From NCBI GenBank assembly GCA_026745465.1, contig JACYXH010000802.1, positions 3,633,758 to 3,697,757 on the forward strand: 64,000 nt of DNA, read 5' to 3'. Positions within the stretch are counted from its first letter, which is position 1, and each line of letters starts with the position of its first letter. The notes under the pieces were generated by a model, which made no database searches, had not been told where the DNA came from, and saw nothing but the letters and a program-made list of their open reading frames with translations. The translations under genes were made by a program, and so were the position numbers. The stretch comes from Lota lota (lineage: Eukaryota; Chordata; Actinopteri; Gadiformes; Lotidae). This document shows, piece by piece, positions 1-64,000 of this stretch.

Positions 1-1127
1 TCGTTTTTTTCTTCATTTTACATATTATACAATGCAAGGCTACATAACAATAGTATATATATATAAAATTATTTTTTAAATTAATTATTATTATAACACA
101 ATATGCTATACAAAAAATCAATACGTTTTGGGAGAAAAATATCTCACGTAGGCATTGAAGTTACCACTTGAATGTGACAGTAGAGAATAGAGAATACTAT
201 TGTTGAGGTACTGTGGAGGAATCTTTGCTAATCTATTTCCCCTGGTCTGTGTGCAATATTTGAACGATACATTTAGTGTGTTTAGCTGCATCTCAAATGA
301 CTCTTAAGTGACCTCCGAGAGCATTAGGGGGCCTACTTAAGTGCTTAGACCCTGAGGTTACAAAACGGTTCTCTACTGTTTCTCTCTTCTTTCAAACCCA
401 TTAGACCCCATTCTAGCGGTCACCCTTTCAAAGTAAGAGCACTGTCATACAAAATAGATCGGCTACAACCAAAACGTCTAAAAGCACACATTTCAAACAA
501 CTGCTGAGCGTAGCTATTAAGAGAAGTTGTGCTTTAAGACCCCCCCCGCCCCCCCCCCCCCCCCCCCCTCCCCCGTGTATTGGTTTATAAGATAAGGCGT
601 AAAGTGACCACTAACCTCTCTGTATTTGTAAATGTGCAGAGACCACTTTTCTGATATTTATCTCTGTGGCATTGGGCTTCTTGCAGCGGCATCCAAACAG
701 CAGCACAAGTCAAGACTATAGAGCTGGGCAGCCTGGGCTAACAAGGAGTCTCTTCACTGCTCTGCCCTGCCCCAGGCCAGGGTTTATCAGATTAGATGAA
801 TTTCTCTCTCGCTCTCGGTCTGTCCAGCCTCCTACTGCCATACCAGACCACTAGATGCTTGGTGAGAGCGCTGAACGACAGAATGCCCACAATGCAGTGG
901 TGGTAGGCATTGCTATGGAGCGTGTAGGAGCATAGACAAATCTCTCTTGTGAAAGGGAAATGTCACTCTGCCATTTGGTAACTTTGCTGGCATAGGCGTT
1001 TTGCATGTTTTGAATGTTACACTTTTCAGTTTAAATGTAGACACCACCAAGGTTGCGGGACACGAATAAGTGACAGTATGGAAGTGTATAGAGAGGATTG
1101 GTCGGTAAATTATTATTATTTTCTTAC
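1..1127 (-). other. sh3pxd2a intron 3 (partial)
   Basis: I see no exon in this stretch. It is AT-rich on the left and contains a poly-C tract at 540-574. Confidence 0.7.
540..574. repeat. poly-C tract
   Basis: About 35 bases, nearly all C, inside an sh3pxd2a intron. The run length is likely to be unreliable in the assembly. Confidence 0.95.
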
Positions 1128-11191
<10,064 letters not shown>

Positions 11192-11652
11192 CCTGACAGC
11201 TCACTCGGACTCTTTAACCCGCTAGAAAAGTCATGGACATTTAACCCCCTGGAAATAGTCTGTCCGGGAAAAACCCGCACGAAGACGAGAAAATAAAAAC
11301 AAGTAGCAGCAAGACACGAAACGAAGCGTCCCCCACCGTTGCTTATGCCCTTCCTTAATTGTAATATGCGAAAGTTGTCAAGGCGGTAACACACGATAGG
11401 ACCATTTGGAAAGCCGTCCCTTGCTGTTAGAGAATCGTCTTGTCCCAAAGAGGGGCTGGACCATATGAAGACAGCATGGCCAAGAGAATCACTGACGCTC
11501 GGTTTACCATCGACATGGGCGGTCCCAGAAAGTGACTATAGAGACAGTAGTGGGCCAAACTGTTGTAATATTATATTTGAGATCTGTATGACCTCCGTTC
11601 AAGGGAATGTACGTCCACCCCCCGCGCATGTACGCTTCTTGAAGAATGGTGT

Positions 11653-11654
<2 letters not shown>

Positions 11655-11688
<34 letters not shown>
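11655..11688. repeat. poly-G tract
   Basis: 34 consecutive G bases in the sh3pxd2a-slk interval. It may form a quadruplex and its length is likely unreliable. Confidence 0.97.
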
Positions 11689-11689
<1 letters not shown>

Positions 11690-12061
11690 GCATAGATTAA
11701 TGAAAGACAACAAAAGTTGAATGATAGGGCCTACACACATGCAGTCGTTTTTATTTTGTTTGGATTTTAAAGCGGTGGTGGGCCTAAAGGGCGTTTTTGG
11801 ATTTGGTTTCAGGAGAACAATGAAAATACTGTAGGACAAAACAGGATGGCGTTGTCTCCACCTGGTGGTGGCCATAGGGATATAAATTATTTGGAAATTG
11901 CCACAGTTATGACTAACCAATTAATCAACAGCGCATCGACGTTGGCCTGTTCTGTGCGGTGGCGCCTGTAAAGCGTAGTGACGAAGTTCCCCAGCAGGCT
12001 TTTGCTCGGCAATGTATAGCCCAGTAAGCCAAGTGGTAATTCAGCTGTACATTTGTGAAAT

Positions 12062-12110
12062 AATTTACATTTGTTTATTTAGCAGACGCGTTTATCCACG
12101 GTGACTGCAG
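12062..12110 (-). repeat. SINE tail fragment
   Basis: Plus-strand TTTAGCAGACGCGTTTATCC is the reverse complement of the SINE 3' tail. Confidence 0.65.
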
Positions 12111-12346
12111 TTATAATCTTGAAGATGGAGACATACAGTTATTGGAGCGTGTGAATCCGTGTTTTTATCAGGTCTCTCTCCTAATAGATGCACAACATCA
12201 GTGAAACTTACCTAGTTTATGGTTTAATGGTTTTATGGTTTAATAAATAAAAAGTGAATTATAACGTACATCTGCAACAGCAAAGGGGCAGGTATGATAA
12301 AGTCCATTAGAATAAAAATAATGGACATCATTAGTACCAAAGACTG

Positions 12347-12495
<149 letters not shown>

Positions 12496-13456
12496 ATACT
12501 ACGTCTCATATAATAATATATTACAGATAGTAATGGTGAGTTGCTACTGGGGCTAAGGCCTACGTTTTCGTTTAGCAAATGTACGAAAATGGTATACACT
12601 GCATGAAAAATCTTAAAATAAAACCATGCTGTCTGTCATGCTGTACTTATACCTCATGGGGGCGTTTAACCCCATGTTAGCCTACAAAATAGCGTCGTCT
12701 TTATCAATGCCAATGTGGGTTTTATTTAACTACTCTCTAAAATGGAATTCGTTTGACCAACATTTTTTTTATGGTATCCAAAACATTGGTGTAGTTGAAA
12801 GTCTACATTCTTAACGCCATGTGTTGCCTAAAAGCCTACTATGCCCAGGTTCTAATAGGCATAGTAGGGGAAAATAAAATAAAGAATACATAGCCTCGAT
12901 TTTTAACGAATAACATTTGCAAATTCGTTATTCATAAAGTCTCAAAGGTGCATGTGGAAAACTTCTCCCATTTTTTGCTGATCCTGACGACAGGAAACGA
13001 AGAAACGCATGCGCAAAAGCACACAAGGGCTGAGCAACGAGCACGTCTTGGAGAGAAGAGTTGAAGGATACAGAATACCGCTAACTTCAATGATCAACCA
13101 ACCAAGACACCAAGAGCAAGGGACTTTCGTTTTACCCAATCGGTCGGGAACCTTGTCCCGTGTTCCATCAACGATGTAAAGGAATTGGTTGTAGTGGATA
13201 TTGTTTTAACTCCAGTAATCGTTCAAACTGGGACGCTGACGTTATTCAATGATCGGTTAGTTTGTGTTATTTGGCCGACGAGTGCCGCGTTACGATGTTA
13301 CGAGTTCAATGTTATAAAGGAAGATACAATATAAAAACTCTCTGATATATTCATATATACTGAATGGAACCTATTCCCTACTGTTATTTGAAGTATATCG
13401 TTTTCGATACCAATACGTGTGGAGTACATTTTCACGGCGGAAATAACCGCATCTAG

Positions 13457-38432
<24,976 letters not shown>

Positions 38433-39341
38433 TCCTTTCTGTCAGACATCTACAAGACAAACAGCCTGTCTAGCCACTCAACAGCTGTGTCTGTGCTCAC
38501 CGGCTCCTTTTAGTGGCGACGGTGAACATTTAATTTTTTCTGACCATTACTGATGAAATGGCATGTGATTACCACACTGCACTCTTTTTTTTTTTTTTTC
38601 ACCATTTGCAATTGTAACATGCCTGACCACTCCCCCTTCCACACACACACTCACACCTTCAATCACACGCACGCACACACACACATTGTGCCACTGGTTT
38701 CCTGGCGTTGGGAAATGTTGTACAAAGGACAATCCTTTCTTTCTTATTCTGTTCGATGGCGGAAGGCAAATCACATTGTTTTAATGATGTGTAAGCACAG
38801 CCTCTTCTTGTATTGATAATCTTCAGTGCCTGATAAGTACAAATATTACAATAGTACACATTTTATTCATTTTTGTTCTTCCCCACTCGAGGCTGAATGT
38901 CTGGCAGGTCACAGTGCCTACCGTGTATTTAAACATTCCATCTAACATCTCCATATGTGGCGTTAATGGTATCATGCCTTATTTCAACCGTATATTTCTT
39001 TCAATCGAGAAATTCATTGTTCTGGTGTTGGAAGGAATCCACTAGTGAGCAGAGTAAGTGATAAGCCAGACTTTTAAATTTTTTAACATACTATTTATTT
39101 GATTTACTGCACTTGGGAAATATCATGTTGTGCTCATTGTCTAATTCGTCTGGGGAAAGGGGAGGGGGCGTTGATATTATCTTGGGAAAGGCTTACCAGA
39201 GTTCTGTGTTATGTGGAATGTAGCGTGCGCTGTAACATTGTCTGATGCGTGTATGTGGAGTCAAGTGTGATGCTGTGGTCATGTGCGTACATTAAGGAAA
39301 AGTCCACCACACAACCCCCTCAGTAATGTAGATTCGCTATG

Positions 39342-39752
39342 TTAAAGCTAGGGTAGGCAATTTATTTTAGAAGCCCTTTTGGGCATATTTGTTGAAATTA
39401 TCTTTACATCCCGACGGCATTCAATAAGTCAAATGCTGTGACAAAAAAAATAATATATATATATATATCTGGTATCTGTGATTGTCGCAGGACTATAATA
39501 CTCATTGCATTCTGCTGGAATGAAATGATTGGATGGCCTACCTGTCTGTCGACTTACCTTCCCGGCTACCGGCTCATTGTGCACGACCAGAGTCATCCAC
39601 AAGGCTAGGCAGACCTATTGCTAAAGCTGGCATGCTAGTCTTGTGTGTTGGGGGAGTGGCTTTGAAGGGAGGGGTGGTATTTTTTTGGTTGGATAGTTTC
39701 AAAGTTTAGCTTACGCTGGCTGTTTTCTCCAAATTGCCTGCCCTATCTTTAA
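39342..39752. mobile_element. MITE-like element, copy C, inside the slk 3' UTR
   Basis: This 411-bp element is inverted relative to copies A and B. The ends are TTAA then AGCTAGGGTAGGCAATTT, and AAATTGCCTGCCCTATCT then TTAA. Shared internal blocks include the reverse complements of CACAATGAG and of ATCCAATCATTT. Confidence 0.75.
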
Positions 39753-40565
39753 ATAGGGGCTTCGTTTGACCAAAAAGGGCAATTCAATACATACTTAATT
39801 TTTCTCAACCCACATATTGCATATCACAATCACTATATTTGTGTTTTGGAGTTATCAGGAACAAGTTTGACATGCGTGCAAAGTGCTGTATTTTGAGATT
39901 GATTTCACATTAGGGGTTCAAAACAACCTTATACTGAAGGAATGTAAAGCTGTTTATTTGCACTGTTGATTAGCCGTGAGCTAAAAGAATATGCAATACT
40001 GTCGTATGTACGCAGTATATAAATATATTTAATATTTTTCCCCCCTCCCAAGCCTTGTCTAGCTCCAATCTTTCTCCAACCATCCCTGTGTACTGCGTTT
40101 TGTGAAGCTGGTGATGTCAACGTAAGCTATTACGTTGTCTCTGTACCTTCTGTGTATGTGTGTATCAGTTCGAGAGCACGTGTTAACTCAGTGTAATTTT
40201 TAAGGTGACCACTTAATGCCTCCAAACAAAGATCCCGGCAGAAATGTTATTATAGTTTTATTTTATTTTTATTTTATAGACAATGCACACCTTAAGTATG
40301 CCAGGCTCTTAAGAATACTGATAACTAGCACTAGAATGCTGTTTGTTATATTGGTTTTATTATAAATGGTTTTTGAATGCTGGACTTTTATTGGGAAACA
40401 CTCCATCGCCTTCATATATTTCAGAAGCAAATCTTTTATTTTATTATGTCCATGAAACCGTTTTCGATGGTTTAATAGTGTTCTTCCTACCGCTGAATAA
40501 TCCGTATGCTTTTTTTGAAGAACAAATGTATTTAAGGGGTCTTTATAAATGGACATTTTGTTGTA

Positions 40566-40571
40566 AATAAA
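40566..40571 (+). terminator. slk poly(A) signal
   Basis: AATAAA, about 2.1 kb after the slk stop codon. Confidence 0.6.
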
Positions 40572-40590
40572 ATATAGACCGGATCTTGTA

Positions 40591-41844
40591 CATGTGTGTT
40601 TATCTAAGAACACTTTCATCTCATACATAAAAATATTTATAAAGTATCTTACACAATATCAATTATACATCACGACTCACAATTCCAAAAATAGATTTAT
40701 TTAAGTGTCTTAGAAATTGGATAATGTTTGCAAATGTTACCAAAACACCACGATCCTTTTAAAATATAACCTGGGAAAAATGACTTCCATAATTTTTTTT
40801 TATAACTTAGAACTGTTTTCCTGTCACTTAAATACAATTTCATCTCTCATACAAAAAATATACACTCCAATCAGTTATTCATAAGGCCCTAGCATGCCAA
40901 GTATCGTCTTCTAAAGTGTGAATTTATTTTTATGGCATCTTTTTAAAAACGGACAAACAAATGATCATTGACTTAAGAAAACACATCTAAAATCAGACGG
41001 GGGGGAAATTGACTATAAACAACACTTTGCTGGTATGCTAGTTATATAGCGCTGTTATGGACCTTTGCTTTCATCTTCAAAACAGGAAGGGAATTGTAGT
41101 TTTAATGGTAGCAGCTTTCCTGAAACTTTCACCATTAAAAAGTACAAGACCTAGTGATTGAAAACAATACAAATGCATGCCATGCATTCGCCATACTTGA
41201 TCAGTGTAAATTTCCTTCTTGGATACCTGAAAGCCACCCTTATTCCTCTGCGGCCAAATAAAGCACATTTTAAACCCAGGTTTACATGAGGAATGCTTTG
41301 CTTTCTCCTACTGTATGTGACAAAGTGCTTTGCCTTCAAGGGAATATGAGGCATGGACATTATACTTTGTTTAATATTATGTCTGGACTAGTTATCTTGA
41401 ATAAAAATGTTGTAGTTATTGCAAGTATTATGGACACCCAAGGATAAAACATATACATCTTAAAACTAAATACTGAATTGAGACTTAACTAAAACTAAAA
41501 CCAAACAAAGGAAGAAAGAATTACGTAGTGCAAAATATCATCATGTGCTTATTATTGCCTGAAGATATAGAACTATCTGCAAAAAACAAAGCCTTATCAC
41601 CAGATAAAAAAAGGGAAAATACAACAAACATAACAGCAAAAATACTTTTATAAAAACGGCCTGGACCTTAACAACACAGACCACACCTGCAACAATACCT
41701 AAATTCAAGCCATTCAATATAAACTGCTTTTTTTCTCTATGCCATAATTATCTGTATTCTCAGCATGAGCCAGATGTACTGTATGTACTGTGTGTATACT
41801 TGTATCAGACGTATGTGTATATATCATATAATCCCTATGAGATG
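40591..41844 (-). other. col17a1: col17a1 3' UTR and tail-to-tail interval
   Basis: This AT-rich stretch separates the two converging genes. On the minus strand AATAAA occurs at 40923-40928 and 40696-40701, giving possible col17a1 ends about 0.9-1.15 kb after the stop. A further run of minus-strand signals near 40259-40280 would make the two transcripts overlap. No other gene was seen. Confidence 0.5.
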
Positions 41845-63467
<21,623 letters not shown>

Positions 63468-64000
63468 CTATGAAAAAAGAAACACACACATGTAAGCCCA
63501 CACATATACATGTAAGCCCACACACATACAAAATCACACACATGTAGGATGCACATACATGTACGTACACAGATGTATATACACATACATATTTTATTTG
63601 ATTATCTGCATTATATTCTGTATTTTGCACTGCATTTTATTTATTATTATTTATTTTTGCACTACCACCGTGGCTGGTACCACTGCCACTTGAACACATT
63701 GTTGTATTGATGTTGCTACTTATTATTATTTTATTATTATTACTTACTTTGTTATTGTTGTTGTATTGATGCTGCTATGTGACTGTTGAGGATCCAAGCC
63801 TAAGAATTTTACTCTTGCGTACTTGTACGTTAAGATGTAATAAAAGCAACTCTGACTCTGATTCTGATTCTGATACATATCTACACACACACACACTCAC
63901 ACACAAAATATACACACAGACGTACAGACACAGTCAGTCAGTCGGACAGACAGACAGACAGACAGACAGACAGGCAGGCAGGCTGGCAGGCTGGCAGACA
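63468..64000 (-). other. col17a1 intron at right edge
   Basis: It includes a CACATACATG-type short repeat (63480-63590), an AT-rich stretch that may be a LINE 3' end (63590-63870, closing CTCTGATTCTGATTCTGA) and GACA/CAGG simple repeats (63930-64000). The next upstream col17a1 exons are beyond the window. Confidence 0.55.

Larger units (their letters stand above)
38433..40590 (+). other. slk: slk 3' UTR (inferred)
   Basis: The stop TAG is at 38430-38432. The first convincing downstream AATAAA is at 40566-40571, giving a 3' UTR of about 2.15 kb. It includes a T run and CA stretch (38585-38690) and a complete MITE-like element in reverse orientation (39342-39752). The extent is inferred from the poly(A) signal only. 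Confidence 0.6.

Noticed and set aside
10-900. Possible next sh3pxd2a exon (GKILFRRSH-type) in the left edge
   Set aside because: No minus-strand stretch reads like that conserved block; it must lie outside the window.

Overview
This 64 kb window is vertebrate nuclear DNA, almost certainly from a teleost fish. The evidence is GT-AG introns, host genes best matched to vertebrate families, tRNA- and 5S-derived SINEs of fish type, MITE-like DNA transposons and very abundant GT, GA and AT microsatellites. The species cannot be told from the sequence. No prokaryotic genes, CRISPR arrays or retroviral copies were seen.

Three host genes account for all the recognisable coding sequence. Positions 1128-11191 (minus strand) hold the first three coding exons of sh3pxd2a (Tks5-like scaffold, start of the PX domain), and the rest of that gene runs off the left edge. 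Positions 13478-38432 (plus strand) hold a complete slk gene (STE20-like Ser/Thr kinase) with 19 coding exons, 1165 predicted residues and intact catalytic motifs. One extra 72-nt in-frame candidate cassette exon lies at 31798-31869. Positions 41845-63467 (minus strand) hold most of col17a1 (transmembrane collagen XVII, BP180). I resolved 50 exons with consistent phase, ending at a stop codon, and the first N-terminal exons lie beyond the right edge. The order sh3pxd2a-slk-col17a1 and all three orientations match human 10q24.33, except that STN1, which sits between SH3PXD2A and SLK in mammals, is not seen here.

Layout: 1-1127 is sh3pxd2a intron. 1204-8767 is its repeat-rich second intron. 8849-11119 is its first intron. 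11192-13477 is the head-to-head interval with slk, probably holding both promoters. 13478-40590 is slk with its long 3' UTR. 40591-41844 is the tail-to-tail interval with the col17a1 3' UTR. 41845-64000 is col17a1.

The gene products share a theme rather than an operon. Tks5 organises podosomes and invadopodia, SLK regulates the cytoskeleton and focal-adhesion turnover, and collagen XVII anchors basal keratinocytes in hemidesmosomes. The most noteworthy features lie inside these genes. They are a large Gly-rich expansion replacing the NC16A-type linker of collagen XVII, a Tyr-Asp repeat expansion in its cytoplasmic domain, a candidate novel slk cassette exon, a 17-copy minisatellite touching an slk splice donor, splice acceptors built from (CT)n microsatellites in all three genes, and a 411-bp MITE-like family with one copy inside the slk 3' UTR.
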